Notes under the pieces: generated by a model
What the model was told of the DNA's origin: nothing
Databases searched by the model: none
The model's input: the letters and a program-made list of their open reading frames with translations, nothing else
Origin: MED-G116 sp038147495
GTDB lineage: Bacteria; Pseudomonadota; Alphaproteobacteria; Puniceispirillales; Puniceispirillaceae
Assembly (NCBI GenBank): GCA_038147495.1
Contig: JAYQTT010000015.1
Location: 62,001 to 126,000 of the forward strand
DNA length: 64,000 nucleotides
Reading direction: 5' to 3'
Made by a program: the position numbers and the translations under genes
Part shown: in pieces, positions 9,357 to 18,994 of the stretch
Numbering within the stretch: the first letter of the stretch is position 1
Layout: each line of letters starts with the position of its first letter

Positions 9357-12300
9357 ATGAATGAGGTGGTAAAAAAGGCCAGCGAAACACAGGCACTTGC
9401 CTCCGATCCAGCGTCTTCGGCGTTTGTCTCGGCCAACGCCGGAACCGGCAAGACCAAGGTTTTGACAGACCGTGTGCTTCGCCTGTTGCTTGAAGGGGCG
9501 GTAGCCGATGGCATTCTGTGTGTGACCTATACGCGGGCCGCCGCCGCCGAAATGCGCAACCGCATCTCGCGCCAGCTTGCCCGCTGGGCCGTGGTATCGA
9601 CAGCAGATTTGCGTGACGAGCTGGCCGAGAGGGGGATGGCAAATCCATCGCAGGATGTCCTTGCCCGCGCCCGCCGCCTGTTTGCTGAAATCCTTGATAA
9701 TGATCAGGGGCCTCGGGTTGAAACCGTGCATTCCTTTTGCCAGTCGATCCTTGGCCGATTCCCGATTGAAGCCGGTATCGCACCGCATACCAGCCTTGCC
9801 GATGAGGCCGAACAGGAATCCCTTCGGGCGGCAGCGCGTGCGGCGGTTATGCGGACCGGTGACCCCGATACCAACCGCGCGGTGATGCGACTTGCCGAAC
9901 AGATCAATGAGGATCAGCTGCGCGATGTGCTTGCCAGTTTTGTGCAGAACGAGACGCGTCTCGGGGCGATTGACCTCGGCGACAGACTGGAGGCGCATTT
10001 CAGGGATTATCTGGGGCTTGGCGAAGCGGGTAATCTGGATGATCAATTTGCTGCTGCTATTGCAAAGATTGATCTTGAAAGGCTGCGGGCAGTTGCGCAG
10101 GTGTTGCGCGACTCAGGCGTAAAATCACATATTGGCCGAAGTGCCCAGATGGATGCATGGCTTGCCGAGGATGAGCTGGGCCGGGTGGAAAAAATTGATC
10201 TTCTTGTTGATGCGTTGTTCAGCGCCGGCAAGCCCAGAAGCCAGCTTTCGAACAAGGATATCCGCAAAGTTTTTCCCGCTTGTGATGATGTGCAACGTCA
10301 AATTCAGGCGGTTCTTGATCCACATATGATGGCGCGCGCCGAACAGCGATGCCGCGAGCTTACCGTTGCGCTGTATCGTTTTGGCATGGCGTTTCAGCAG
10401 GAATATACGGCCCTGAAGCGGGCCCACGGCTTGCTCGATTACGATGATCTGATCGCGGTGACCAACAGATTGTTGGAACAGAGTGATGCCGCTCAATGGG
10501 TGGCATGGAAGCTTGATAACGGTATCCAGCATATGCTGATTGATGAAGCGCAGGATACCAGCCCCGCACAATGGCAGTTGCTGAACCGGCTGAGTGAGGA
10601 ATTCTTTGAGGATCAGCCGGAAAGCGGGAAAGAGGGACCTGCCCGCACCTTGTTTGCAGTGGGTGACTTCAAACAGTCAATCTTCTCATTTCAGGGTGCA
10701 GACCCGCGTGTGATGAGTGCCAGCAGATCGCGCTTTGCCAATCGGGCGCGCGAGCGCGAAAGACTGTTCCGTGAAATTTCCATGTCGGTTTCTTTTCGTT
10801 CAAGCCTGCCGGTTTTGCGTCTTGTGAATGCCGCGATCAAAGACCGCGAGGGCATTGAGGATTTTGCCATACATGAGGTCACAGACCCGGGCAAAGGCGG
10901 CTTTGTTGAATTGCTGCCGATGATTGAAGTGGACGATAAACCGGCGGCTTTGGAGGCGTTTACCCCGCCGGAAATTGCTTCGGCAACGGGTGCCAGCGCA
11001 CTTTCCGCGCAAGTGATCGCCGGGATGATCAGCGATTGGATCGGGACGCGCCAGCTTGCCGATGGCCGAATGATGACGGCAGGCGATGTGATGATATTGT
11101 TGCGCAAGCGTGGCAGCTATTTTGAGCAATTGCTGGCCGCGCTGCGCCGTGCTGGTGTGCCGGTTGCAGGTGCTGACCGCATGCGCCTTGAATCGCAGAT
11201 CGAAATTCAGGATTTGCTGGCGCTTGGTGATGTGATTGTTCTGCCCGAGGATGATCTTCAGCTTGCCGCCGTTTTAAAATCGCCTTTGTTTGAGATGGAT
11301 GAACAGACGCTGTTTGATCTTGCAACGGGGCGGGGCAATTCAACCTTATATGCCGCGGTGATGCGGCATGTTGGCAGCGACAGCAAAATTGGCAAGATTG
11401 CTGACCGGCTAGAGTTTATCTGCAGATCGGCTGATAGAATGTCGGTCTATGCGCTCTATAGTCTTGTTTTGGATACGGGCGGTCGCGCCGCGTTTCGCGG
11501 ACGGCTTGGCAAGGCGGTGGATGAATCGCTGGACCATTTCCTGACATTGGCACAGAATTTTGGTCATGCGGGCGGGGGCTCGCTGACCGAGTTCCTCACA
11601 ACCATTCGGGCAACAGGTGGCGAGATCAAGCGCGATCTTGAAACCGAAGGCCTGGATGCTGTGCGGATCATGACGATCCATGGTGCCAAAGGACTGGAAG
11701 CGCCTGTCGTGTTCCTGCCTGATATGCTGGCGGCACGGGTGCCATCAGACCCGCTTTGCAAGGATGAGGACAGTGGTTTCGTCTATTGGGCGCAAGGATA
11801 TGCGTGGCAGCCAGATTTTCTGACCAAGGCGAAAGAACCGGCAAAACAGCGAAGGCATGAAGAGGACATGCGCTTGCTCTATGTGGCTCTGACGCGGGCG
11901 CGAGAAGGGCTGGTCATTGGCGGTTGGCGCTCGGCGGCACGAACACCAAACGATAGTGATTATATGCTGCTGCGTAACTGTCTTGGCGAGATGGATGATG
12001 TCGTCACGCAAGATGATGGTCGGCTTGTTCTGTATCATGTTGGCGAGATGCCGCCAGCTGTTGATGAGGGTGACGTGCCGCCCGCGCGCAAGACAGAGGC
12101 AGGCATACCGGAATGGCTCTTGCGCAAGGCACCGGTTGAACCAAGGCTGTCACGGCCAATTCGTCCTTCTGAGATTGGCAGCGATCAGCTGGCCCCTCGG
12201 CCTTCGGTGGCGTCAGCATCCGTCAATGAGGCCCGTTTGGCCGGGCAAGCGGCGCATCGCCTGTTTGAAATATTGCCCGCAGTGTCGGCGGACAGGCGTG

Positions 12301-12731
12301 ACGCTGCCGCCAGAACGGTCATGGGGCAATATGCTGATCTTCGGAAAGATGAGGCTGACCGCATTACCAATGACGTTATCAAGGTCATGGCGGATCCGTC
12401 ACTTGCCCGCTTGTTCGCGACTGACGCGCTTGCAGAAGTGCCGATAAATGGTGTTGTTGAGGGGATTGGCGGTGTCGCCGGACAAATTGACCGGCTGCAA
12501 ATTGAAAATGGTTCCGTGCTTTTTGCCGATTTCAAGACCGGCTCACGCCCGGAAGGTGACGTGCCAGCGAGCTATCAGCGACAAATGGCACTTTATGCTG
12601 CGCTGTTGGCACAGATTTATCCTGGCCATGAAATCAGTGGCTGGCTTGTCTGGACCGAGAGTGGCAAGGTTGACGCCTTCAGCATGGAAAAATGCGTGTC
12701 CATACTTGAACTGATCAAGATCAATTCATAA
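9357..12731 (+). CDS. addA: Double-strand break repair helicase-nuclease AddA
   Basis: A 1124-residue UvrD-family superfamily 1 helicase with a C-terminal nuclease, forming AddAB with the preceding gene. Walker A is at ANAGTGKT (Lys32). Motif Ia region VTYTRAAAAEM, Walker B HMLIDEAQDTSPAQW, motif III GDFKQSIFSFQGA, motif V IMTIHGAKGLE and motif VI RLLYVALTRARE are all present. The RecB-like nuclease at the end has GQIDRL and FADFKTGSRP with the catalytic Asp/Lys. Length and domain order are normal for the class. A 119-bp gap separates it from trxA, a typical neighbour in alphaproteobacteria. Confidence 0.97.
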   Translation: MNEVVKKASETQALASDPASSAFVSANAGTGKTKVLTDRVLRLLLEGAVADGILCVTYTRAAAAEMRNRISRQLARWAVVSTADLRDELAERGMANPSQDVLARARRLFAEILDNDQGPRVETVHSFCQSILGRFPIEAGIAPHTSLADEAEQESLRAAARAAVMRTGDPDTNRAVMRLAEQINEDQLRDVLASFVQNETRLGAIDLGDRLEAHFRDYLGLGEAGNLDDQFAAAIAKIDLERLRAVAQVLRDSGVKSHIGRSAQMDAWLAEDELGRVEKIDLLVDALFSAGKPRSQLSNKDIRKVFPACDDVQRQIQAVLDPHMMARAEQRCRELTVALYRFGMAFQQEYTALKRAHGLLDYDDLIAVTNRLLEQSDAAQWVAWKLDNGIQHMLIDEAQDTSPAQWQLLNRLSEEFFEDQPESGKEGPARTLFAVGDFKQSIFSFQGADPRVMSASRSRFANRARERERLFREISMSVSFRSSLPVLRLVNAAIKDREGIEDFAIHEVTDPGKGGFVELLPMIEVDDKPAALEAFTPPEIASATGASALSAQVIAGMISDWIGTRQLADGRMMTAGDVMILLRKRGSYFEQLLAALRRAGVPVAGADRMRLESQIEIQDLLALGDVIVLPEDDLQLAAVLKSPLFEMDEQTLFDLATGRGNSTLYAAVMRHVGSDSKIGKIADRLEFICRSADRMSVYALYSLVLDTGGRAAFRGRLGKAVDESLDHFLTLAQNFGHAGGGSLTEFLTTIRATGGEIKRDLETEGLDAVRIMTIHGAKGLEAPVVFLPDMLAARVPSDPLCKDEDSGFVYWAQGYAWQPDFLTKAKEPAKQRRHEEDMRLLYVALTRAREGLVIGGWRSAARTPNDSDYMLLRNCLGEMDDVVTQDDGRLVLYHVGEMPPAVDEGDVPPARKTEAGIPEWLLRKAPVEPRLSRPIRPSEIGSDQLAPRPSVASASVNEARLAGQAAHRLFEILPAVSADRRDAAARTVMGQYADLRKDEADRITNDVIKVMADPSLARLFATDALAEVPINGVVEGIGGVAGQIDRLQIENGSVLFADFKTGSRPEGDVPASYQRQMALYAALLAQIYPGHEISGWLVWTESGKVDAFSMEKCVSILELIKINS

Positions 12732-12850
12732 TTCCATGCGGTAGGGCATATACATCGCTATGCGCACTTGCCTATTGGCGGGCGATGCCTCAGGATACTG
12801 AGCGTGGATTTTGTCCAGACCAAGATATAATTTTGAAAAGGAAGCAGGCT

Positions 12851-13174
12851 ATGGCCACCATCAAGACAACAGATAGCGATTTTTCGACTGATGTACTTCA
12901 GGCAGATAAACCAGTTCTGGTGGATTTCTGGGCTGAATGGTGTGGGCCATGCAAGGCGATTGGTCCGGCGCTTGAAGAAATTTCCGAGACGCATGGTGAT
13001 GCGGTTTCCATCGTCAAGCTTAACATCGATGAAAATCCAATGACGCCACAGCAATTTAATGTGCGTGGTATTCCGACTCTGCTGTTGTTCCGCAACGGTG
13101 AGGTGATTGCTGAAAAGGTTGGCGCTCTGCCGAAATCACAGCTTGAAAGCTGGATTGTTCAATCGATCGGATAG
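12851..13174 (+). CDS. trxA: Thioredoxin 1
   Basis: A 107-residue cytosolic thioredoxin, the general disulfide reductant for ribonucleotide reductase, PAPS reductase and protein repair. The active site is the classical WCGPC (Cys31 and Cys34), with the cis-proline region RGIPTLLLFRNG downstream. The ATG at 12851 is chosen over an upstream in-frame start because GGAAGCAGG precedes it and it gives the standard family length. It ends in a strong intrinsic terminator and is convergent with folC. Confidence 0.97.
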   Translation: MATIKTTDSDFSTDVLQADKPVLVDFWAEWCGPCKAIGPALEEISETHGDAVSIVKLNIDENPMTPQQFNVRGIPTLLLFRNGEVIAEKVGALPKSQLESWIVQSIG

Positions 13175-13213
13175 TCTGTCCCGCACCCCACTCTTGGGGT
13201 GGCTGCAAGCAAC

Positions 13214-13248
13214 ACACCGCCGGGTCAAATCGGCGGTGTTTTATTTTC
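13214..13248 (+). terminator. Intrinsic terminator after trxA, overlapping folC 3' end
   Basis: A perfect nine-base-pair stem, ACACCGCCG (13214-13222) with CGGCGGTGT (13231-13239), has an eight-base loop and is followed by TTTATTTT. It ends trxA transcription on the plus strand. The stop codon of the convergent folC gene (13225-13227) lies inside the loop. Confidence 0.85.
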
Positions 13249-14544
13249 AGTAAGGACATGACCGGCCAGATAGAGCGATCCACATATGATCGCCGGCATG
13301 CTGTCATTCTTTGTCGCCAGCGCTCTCACGGCATCGCGAAGTGATGGCGCCGATGCGGCGTCAAGGCCCAAGGCCATGGCGGTGTCGCGTAATTCGGTGG
13401 CGCTCAGGCTGGCGTCCTGATCCGGAATTGTCACGGTTGTTACACTTGCCGCAAGTCCGGCCAGTGGCGCCAGAAAATCAGCCGGATTACGTGTGTTCAG
13501 GGCACCGCAGATGATGTGCCATTTGGCGCCACCAAGATCAGGCAGTGCGGCGGCAAGGGCGGTTGCCCCATGGGCATTATGTGCGCCATCAAGCCATAGA
13601 TCATGTCTGCCCGCATCATTGGCAAGAACACCTTGGTCGAGATGCTGGATGCGGCCCGGCCATGTCGCCTTGGCAACGCCGCTTACCGCCAAATCAGCAG
13701 AGTCCGAGGAGAGAAGGTTGAGCATGACAGCCGCGGCCAGTCCGGCATTTTCCTGTTGATGCGCGCCAACAAGCCCGGGTTTTGGCAGGATGATGCGGCG
13801 GCCTTCAAGGTCAAGATCAAGACCTCCATTATCACGGGTTTGCCATGTAAAGTCGCTGCCAGCTACGCGCAGAATGGCGCCGATCTCCGTGGCGTGGCGG
13901 GCGATCGCTTCGCCTGCTTCCGGCAGCTGATGTGCAGAATAGCAGGGCACGCCCGGGCGCATGATTCCAGCTTTCTGACCAGCGATTCCAGCGATGTCAT
14001 TGCCAAGAAAATGTTCATGATCGCGGGCGATCGGCGTGATCACAGTGGCAGCCGGTTTCGCCAGAACATTGGTTGAGTCCAAGGCACCGCCAAGCCCTGT
14101 CTCAAGCAACAAAAAATCTGCGTGCTGCCGTGAGAAAGCCAACATCGCGGCGGCTGTTGTGACCTCAAAAAAGGTGACAGGTGCCTCGCCATTGGCGGCT
14201 TCAACCTCCTCCAGAAGGTCGGCAAGGGCGCCATCGCCGATCAGATTGCCGGCGAGCCGGATTCGCTCATTGAAACGGCAAAGATGCGGTGAGGCATAGA
14301 CATGAACTTTCAAGCCAGCGGCTTCTGCCATGCTTCGCATAAGGGCGATAACCGAACCTTTGCCATTGGTTCCGGCAACATGGATCGTTGGCGGCAGGCG
14401 ATGATGCGGATTGCCAAGCTTCTCCAACAGGTCAAAGCTGCGCTCAAGTCCCAGATCGATCAGTTTTGGATGGAGTAAGGCCAGCCGTTCGAGGGCGTTT
14501 GCCGCACGGCGCGCATCGCCCGATTGTGTCGTGCTGTCTGTCAT
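13225..14544 (-). CDS. folC: Bifunctional folylpolyglutamate synthase / dihydrofolate synthase
   Basis: A 439-residue Mur-ligase-family ATP enzyme that joins glutamate to dihydropteroate and extends the polyglutamate tail of folates. The nucleotide loop HVAGTNGKGSV lies near residue 57, followed by the family segment YASPHLCRFNERIRL, which includes the folate-binding loop. VITPIARDHEHFLG carries the metal-binding His, and the Mur-ligase C-terminal domain contains LDGAHNAHGA. The ATG at 14544 gives the usual length. It lies 23 bp downstream of accD, the normal alphaproteobacterial pair, and ends convergently with trxA. Confidence 0.95.
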   Translation of the reverse strand: MTDSTTQSGDARRAANALERLALLHPKLIDLGLERSFDLLEKLGNPHHRLPPTIHVAGTNGKGSVIALMRSMAEAAGLKVHVYASPHLCRFNERIRLAGNLIGDGALADLLEEVEAANGEAPVTFFEVTTAAAMLAFSRQHADFLLLETGLGGALDSTNVLAKPAATVITPIARDHEHFLGNDIAGIAGQKAGIMRPGVPCYSAHQLPEAGEAIARHATEIGAILRVAGSDFTWQTRDNGGLDLDLEGRRIILPKPGLVGAHQQENAGLAAAVMLNLLSSDSADLAVSGVAKATWPGRIQHLDQGVLANDAGRHDLWLDGAHNAHGATALAAALPDLGGAKWHIICGALNTRNPADFLAPLAGLAASVTTVTIPDQDASLSATELRDTAMALGLDAASAPSLRDAVRALATKNDSMPAIICGSLYLAGHVLTENKTPPI

Positions 14545-14567
14545 GATGTGCTGATCGCCCTTTGGCG

Positions 14568-15437
14568 TCAGGCGACCTTGCCTGCAGGGCTGTGTTCCAT
14601 CAGGAAGCCAAGAATTCTGGCGAGATAGGCGGGCTGCTCGCTTCGCTTGACAACACTGTCAACCATGCCGTGGTCCTGCAGATATTCTGCTGTTTGGAAA
14701 TCTTCCGGAAGTTTCTCGCGCACCGTTTCCTCAATCACCCGCCGACCGGCAAACCCGATGATCGCGCCCGGCTCAGCCAGCTGTAAATCACCAAGCATGG
14801 CAAAGGATGCTGTCACCCCGCCCGTTGTGGGATGGGCAAGCAAAACAATATGTGGCAGGCCAGCGTCACGAACCATGTCGACGGCAAGAATGGTGCGCGG
14901 CAATTGCATCAATGAAAGGACACCCTCCTGCATGCGCGCACCGCCACTCGACGGCACCGTAATCAGAGCCGCTTTTCTGGCGACAGCTTCTTTTGCAGCG
15001 GCGATGATGCCATTGCCAACAAGCCTGCCCATCGAGCCGCCCATGAAGCGAAAATCAAAGGCAGCAATGACTGCGGGCTTGCCGCCAATCATACCGTGCG
15101 CTACGGCGATGGCATCTTTCAGCCCGGTCTTTGCACGCGTTTCCTTCAACCGGTCACTGTAGCGCCGTGTGTCACGGAATTTCAGCGGATCCTCGTTAAT
15201 GGACTCAAGCGACACCAACTCATAATTGCCGCCGTCAAATGTCATTTTAAAACGCTGTTCAGGCGGCAACGGGGCATGGTTGCCACAGGTTGCACAGCAA
15301 TTATTGGCTTCCTCAAATTCGCGGTGAAAGATCATCTGTCCACAGCTTTTGCACTTAACCCAAAGGTTGTCAGGCACGTCTTCAGCTTGAACAAGGGCTT
15401 TGATCTTTGGCAAAACAGAATTGGTGATCCAGTTCAT
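14568..15437 (-). CDS. accD: Acetyl-CoA carboxylase, carboxyltransferase subunit beta
   Basis: A 289-residue subunit of the AccA2-AccD2 carboxyltransferase, which transfers the carboxyl group from biotin to acetyl-CoA in the first committed step of fatty acid synthesis. The N-terminal four-cysteine zinc ribbon is complete: Cys29, Cys32, Cys48 and Cys51. The crotonase-like core includes FDFRFMGGSMGRLVG and SSGGARMQEGVLSLMQ, the oxyanion region, and GFAGRRVIEETVREKLP near the end. It starts 26 bp after trpA within the trpFBA-accD-folC gene string. Confidence 0.97.
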   Translation of the reverse strand: MNWITNSVLPKIKALVQAEDVPDNLWVKCKSCGQMIFHREFEEANNCCATCGNHAPLPPEQRFKMTFDGGNYELVSLESINEDPLKFRDTRRYSDRLKETRAKTGLKDAIAVAHGMIGGKPAVIAAFDFRFMGGSMGRLVGNGIIAAAKEAVARKAALITVPSSGGARMQEGVLSLMQLPRTILAVDMVRDAGLPHIVLLAHPTTGGVTASFAMLGDLQLAEPGAIIGFAGRRVIEETVREKLPEDFQTAEYLQDHGMVDSVVKRSEQPAYLARILGFLMEHSPAGKVA

Positions 15438-15463
15438 GCGATGCGTCTCCCCGTGAAAATTGG

Positions 15464-16291
15464 TTAATCTTTCTTGCTTGCGGCAATGCCAGTAGCAAGG
15501 TCGCCCACGAATGCGGCAATTTTTTGCACGATTGCATCATGGTCGGGACTCTCTGATGCGATGCCATCTGCGATAATGTCGACCACGGCAGAGCCGACAA
15601 CAGCGCCATCACTCAGGGTTGCGGCTTCGGCGGCAGCGGCGGGTGTGCGAATGCCAAATCCGGTGACCACAGGCAAATCGGTAAATGACTTGATACGGCT
15701 ATAGGCCTCGGCAATCGAGGCGCCTGCGGCACTCTTGGTTCCGGTGATGCCGGTGATCGAGACATAATAGACAAAGCCACTTGCCTCGGCGAGGACAGCC
15801 GGAAGTCGCTTTTCATCGCTGGTTGGAGTGACCAGCCGGATGAAGCTAAGTCCCGCAGCCTTTGCCGGCAGGCAGAGTTCCGCATCCTCTTCGGGTGGCA
15901 GGTCGACAACAATCAGTCCATCAACTCCGGCGGCAACGGCTTCATCAAGGAATTTTGCCGTGCCATAGATATAGATCGGGTTGAAATACCCCATCAAAAT
16001 CAGCGGTGTATCGCTGTGGCGTTGCCGAAATGCCTTTGCCATCTCCAATGTCTTGGCCAGCGTCATACCGCCTTTCAGCGCCCGAAGCGATGAGGCCTGA
16101 ATCGCTGGTCCATCGGCCATCGGATCGGAAAAGGGCATGCCAAATTCGATGATGTCCGCGCCGGCCTCGGCCACGGCGTCAAGAATGCGCGCCGAGGTTT
16201 CCATATCCGGGTCACCGGCGGTGACAAAAACGCCCAAGGTGCCGCGCTTTTGTTCCGCTGCCTTGGCAAATGCCGTTTCAATACGTCCCAT
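15464..16291 (-). CDS. trpA: Tryptophan synthase alpha chain
   Basis: A 275-residue TIM-barrel subunit that cleaves indole-3-glycerol phosphate to indole and glyceraldehyde-3-phosphate and channels indole to TrpB. The catalytic region IIEFGMPFSDPMADGP carries the catalytic Glu and Asp. MGYFNPIYIYG and the phosphate loops GITGTKS and GFGIRTPAAA are conserved. It lies 41 bp downstream of trpB on the same strand. No leader peptide or T-box-like element is visible in the operon. Confidence 0.97.
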   Translation of the reverse strand: MGRIETAFAKAAEQKRGTLGVFVTAGDPDMETSARILDAVAEAGADIIEFGMPFSDPMADGPAIQASSLRALKGGMTLAKTLEMAKAFRQRHSDTPLILMGYFNPIYIYGTAKFLDEAVAAGVDGLIVVDLPPEEDAELCLPAKAAGLSFIRLVTPTSDEKRLPAVLAEASGFVYYVSITGITGTKSAAGASIAEAYSRIKSFTDLPVVTGFGIRTPAAAAEAATLSDGAVVGSAVVDIIADGIASESPDHDAIVQKIAAFVGDLATGIAASKKD

Positions 16292-16332
16292 TATTTTCGT
16301 CTTTCCAAATAGAAAACTGTCGGCGTTCTTGC

Positions 16333-17556
16333 CTAGAGCAAGCCGCGTTCTTCAAGCATTGGCAAAACGGCGCCAAGGTCTTTGTCACCGCGACCACACA
16401 TGTTCAAGATAACAATATCATCCTTATTCATATCGCCGATGATCGTGCCGGTGAAAGCCAGCGCGTGAGATGGTTCCAGCGCCGGAATGATGCCCTCAAG
16501 ACGCGAACACAACTGGAAGGCAACGAGGGCTTCCTCGTCAGTCGCGCTGACGTAATTGACCCGGCCCTGATCATGCAGCCATGAATGTTCTGGCCCGATG
16601 CCCGGGTAATCCAGTCCAGCCGAGATTGAGTGCGCGTCAATGATCTGGCCATCATCATTTTGCAGAAGATATGTCCGGTTTCCATGCAGAACACCCGGCG
16701 TGCCACCGGTGAGGGATGCGGCGTGCAAGCCTGACGGAATGCCCTTGCCAGCTGCTTCAACGCCATAGATGTTCACTGACCGGTCATCAAGGAAAGGATG
16801 AAACAGTCCCATCGCGTTAGAGCCGCCGCCAATGCAGGCAATGATGGTGTCGGGAAGACGGCCTTCCGCGGCCATAATCTGCTCGCGGGCCTCCTTGCCG
16901 ATCACCGACTGAAAGTCGCGGACCATCTGTGGATAGGGATGTGGCCCGGCGACCGTGCCGATGATGTAGAAATGCGTCTCTGCATTGGCCACCCAATAGC
17001 GCAAGGCTTCATTCATCGCGTCTTTCAGCGTGCCGGTGCCTGACGTCACTGGATGCACTTTTGCCCCAAGCAGGCGCATTCTATCCACGTTCGGCTTTTG
17101 CCTGCGGACATCTTCCTCGCCCATAAAGACTTCGCATTCCATATTGAAAAGGGCGCAAGCGGTTGCCGTTGCCACACCATGCTGACCGGCGCCGGTTTCA
17201 GCGATGATTTTGGTTTTGCCCATGCGCCGTGCAAGCAATGCCTGACCAAGAACATTGTTGATCTTGTGCGCGCCGGTGTGGTTCAGCTCGTCACGCTTGA
17301 GGTAAAGCTTTGCTCCACCAAAATGTTCGGTCAGCCGCTCGGCAAAATAAAGCGGGCTTGGCCGCCCCACATAATGCGTCTGGTAATAGGCAAGTTCCTT
17401 GGCAAAGGAATCGTCCTGACGTGCCGCCTTGTATGAGGCTTCAACATCAAGGATCAGCGGCATCAATGTTTCGGCAACAAAGCGGCCGCCATGAATGCCA
17501 AAGCGTCCCGCTTCGTCAGGTTGGTTCAAAAAGGAATTTACATTTGCATCTGTCAT
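16333..17556 (-). CDS. trpB: Tryptophan synthase beta chain
   Basis: A 407-residue PLP enzyme that condenses indole with serine to give tryptophan. The PLP lysine is Lys98 in LNHTGAHKINN, the phosphate-binding loop is IACIGGGSNAMG, and the C-terminal region IILNMCGRGDKD is typical. The ATG at 17556 (MTDANVNSF) is chosen over an in-frame start 48 bases upstream because GAAGAG lies just before it and the family begins here. It follows trpF after a 74-bp gap. Confidence 0.97.
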   Translation of the reverse strand: MTDANVNSFLNQPDEAGRFGIHGGRFVAETLMPLILDVEASYKAARQDDSFAKELAYYQTHYVGRPSPLYFAERLTEHFGGAKLYLKRDELNHTGAHKINNVLGQALLARRMGKTKIIAETGAGQHGVATATACALFNMECEVFMGEEDVRRQKPNVDRMRLLGAKVHPVTSGTGTLKDAMNEALRYWVANAETHFYIIGTVAGPHPYPQMVRDFQSVIGKEAREQIMAAEGRLPDTIIACIGGGSNAMGLFHPFLDDRSVNIYGVEAAGKGIPSGLHAASLTGGTPGVLHGNRTYLLQNDDGQIIDAHSISAGLDYPGIGPEHSWLHDQGRVNYVSATDEEALVAFQLCSRLEGIIPALEPSHALAFTGTIIGDMNKDDIVILNMCGRGDKDLGAVLPMLEERGLL

Positions 17557-17630
17557 ATTGATCTCTTCGTCGGCTTGACGGTCACGGCATGCCATTACGG
17601 TCAAGCGGCGCGCCTGAATGTTGCTTTGTT

Positions 17631-18287
17631 TTACCCTATTTGTGCGGCTGATACAAAGGCGTGAATGAGTCGCGGGTCCTTTTTACCGGGGGCGGATTCG
17701 ACGCCTGATGATACGTCAAGGGCACGGGCATTGGTAATGGCTATGGCCTGTGCCACGTTATCCGGTGAAAGACCACCGGCAAGCATCCATTTCGTCTGGC
17801 CTTTATGGTCGGCAAGAAGGCGCCAGTCAAAATGATGACCGGTGCCGCCGGGAAGACCGTTCGGATCACCCTTGGCATCGAACAACAGCCAGTCAACGGC
17901 GCCGTCCCACATTTTACTGGCGGCCAAGTCCTCGGCGGTAGCGATGCGGATGGCTTTGATGATGGGAAGACCAAATCGGGTTTTGAGGGCGGCAGCGCGC
18001 TCTGGCGTTTCATCACCGTGAAGCTGCAACAAATGCGGATCAGCCGCCTCAACCACCTCTTCAATCTGGCTGTCATTCATATTCACCGACAAGGCGACAC
18101 GTCTTGGCGCGGTTGCGCCGCCAACTGCTCTGGCGTGATCGCGGATGGTCATGGCCTGTTCACTGGTCAGATGCCGCGGCGATTTTTCAAAAAACACCAT
18201 GCCAATAAAGGCGGCGCCCGCCGCGCAGCATGTGTCATAGTCAGCCGGTGTGCCAATGCCGCAGATTTTGACATCAATGGGCGTCAT
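17631..18287 (-). CDS. trpF: Phosphoribosylanthranilate isomerase
   Basis: A 218-residue TIM-barrel isomerase converting phosphoribosylanthranilate to CdRP in tryptophan synthesis. The general base Cys is in DVKICGIGTPAD at the N-terminus. VQLHGDE appears as LLQLHGDETPE, the catalytic Asp lies in WLLFDAKG, and the phosphate loop is MLAGGLSPDNV followed by LDVSSGVESAPGKKD. It is the first trp gene in this string and lies 66 bp downstream of the LapA-domain gene. pyrF, often found between lapA and trpF, is absent. Confidence 0.96.
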   Translation of the reverse strand: MTPIDVKICGIGTPADYDTCCAAGAAFIGMVFFEKSPRHLTSEQAMTIRDHARAVGGATAPRRVALSVNMNDSQIEEVVEAADPHLLQLHGDETPERAAALKTRFGLPIIKAIRIATAEDLAASKMWDGAVDWLLFDAKGDPNGLPGGTGHHFDWRLLADHKGQTKWMLAGGLSPDNVAQAIAITNARALDVSSGVESAPGKKDPRLIHAFVSAAQIG

Positions 18288-18353
18288 GCTGTTGTCTCTT
18301 TCTGTGAATCAAGCGTGGCCGGAGGTCGTGGTTAGCGGGTGTGGCTGGTGTTG

Positions 18354-18701
18354 TCAGAACTGATTGGCGTTCTGCGTGGCGACAAGGCTGGACCCTGAGT
18401 CGTGTTCTGCCAATTTATTTTCGGCTGCAACGGCTCTTGCTTCCATTTTGCGTAATTTACTTTGCAAACGCCATGCTTTGGTGCGAATCGCAATTGTTGA
18501 GAGCCACACCAGAATGCCGCCGATTAACATTCCGGCGGTCAAGGCGCCGAGAACGGACAGCCATATCGGCAGGGTCAGGCCGGCTTCAAGTGGCCACAGA
18601 TAGAGCGTCATTTCGCTGTCGTTTGAGGTGGCAAAGGCAACGCTCAGCACCACCGTCAGGGCGGTGATGACAAGCCATATAAACCGGCCGATGAAGCGCA
18701 T
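18354..18701 (-). CDS. LapA-domain small inner-membrane protein
   Basis: A 115-residue protein with two predicted membrane helices (about residues 4-22 and 42-66), a short loop containing MTLYLWPLEAGLTLP, and a charged C-terminal coiled tail of about 35 residues. This matches the LapA/DUF1049 family, whose enterobacterial member LapA works with LapB in regulating LpxC and lipopolysaccharide assembly. The position after ihfB is conserved in alphaproteobacteria, where its function is largely unproven. The ATG at 18701 gives a natural membrane-inserting N-terminus. Confidence 0.85.
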   Translation of the reverse strand: MRFIGRFIWLVITALTVVLSVAFATSNDSEMTLYLWPLEAGLTLPIWLSVLGALTAGMLIGGILVWLSTIAIRTKAWRLQSKLRKMEARAVAAENKLAEHDSGSSLVATQNANQF

Positions 18702-18715
18702 GTGTTTTACCCGTT

Positions 18716-18994
18716 TTAGCGGTTAAGGCGCTCGCGCATCCCCTTGCCCATTTTGAAAAAAGGTACTTTCTTTTCAGATACTTGCACACTAGACCCAGTT
18801 CTGGGGTTGCGTCCCATGCGCGCTTTGCGATGACGCACGGAAAAGGCACCAAAGCCTCGAAGTTCTACCCGGTCACCGCGCTCAAGGGCTGCACTGATTT
18901 CCTCAAGGATTGTTCCTACGAGACTTTCCAGATCACGGTGATACAGCGAGGGATTTTGCGCTGCCAATTTTGCGATAAGCTCAGATCGTGTCAA
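18716..18994 (-). CDS. ihfB: Integration host factor subunit beta
   Basis: A 92-residue HU/IHF-fold DNA-bending protein that forms a heterodimer with IHF-alpha. The beta-arm motif RHRKARMGRNPRTGS with the intercalating proline region is clear, as is GDRVELRGFGAFSVR. The TTG at 18994 (MTRSELIAK) is preferred because GGAG lies eight bases upstream; an in-frame GTG at 19003 would give three extra residues but has almost no space for a ribosome binding site. It follows rpsA after 203 bp and a terminator, and precedes the LapA-domain gene. Confidence 0.95.
   Translation of the reverse strand: MTRSELIAKLAAQNPSLYHRDLESLVGTILEEISAALERGDRVELRGFGAFSVRHRKARMGRNPRTGSSVQVSEKKVPFFKMGKGMRERLNR

Noticed and set aside
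8397..10046. Two long minus-strand frames (276 and 252 codons) opposite addB and addA
   Set aside because: They lie fully or largely inside strongly conserved AddB/AddA coding sequence and show no family motif or ribosome binding site.
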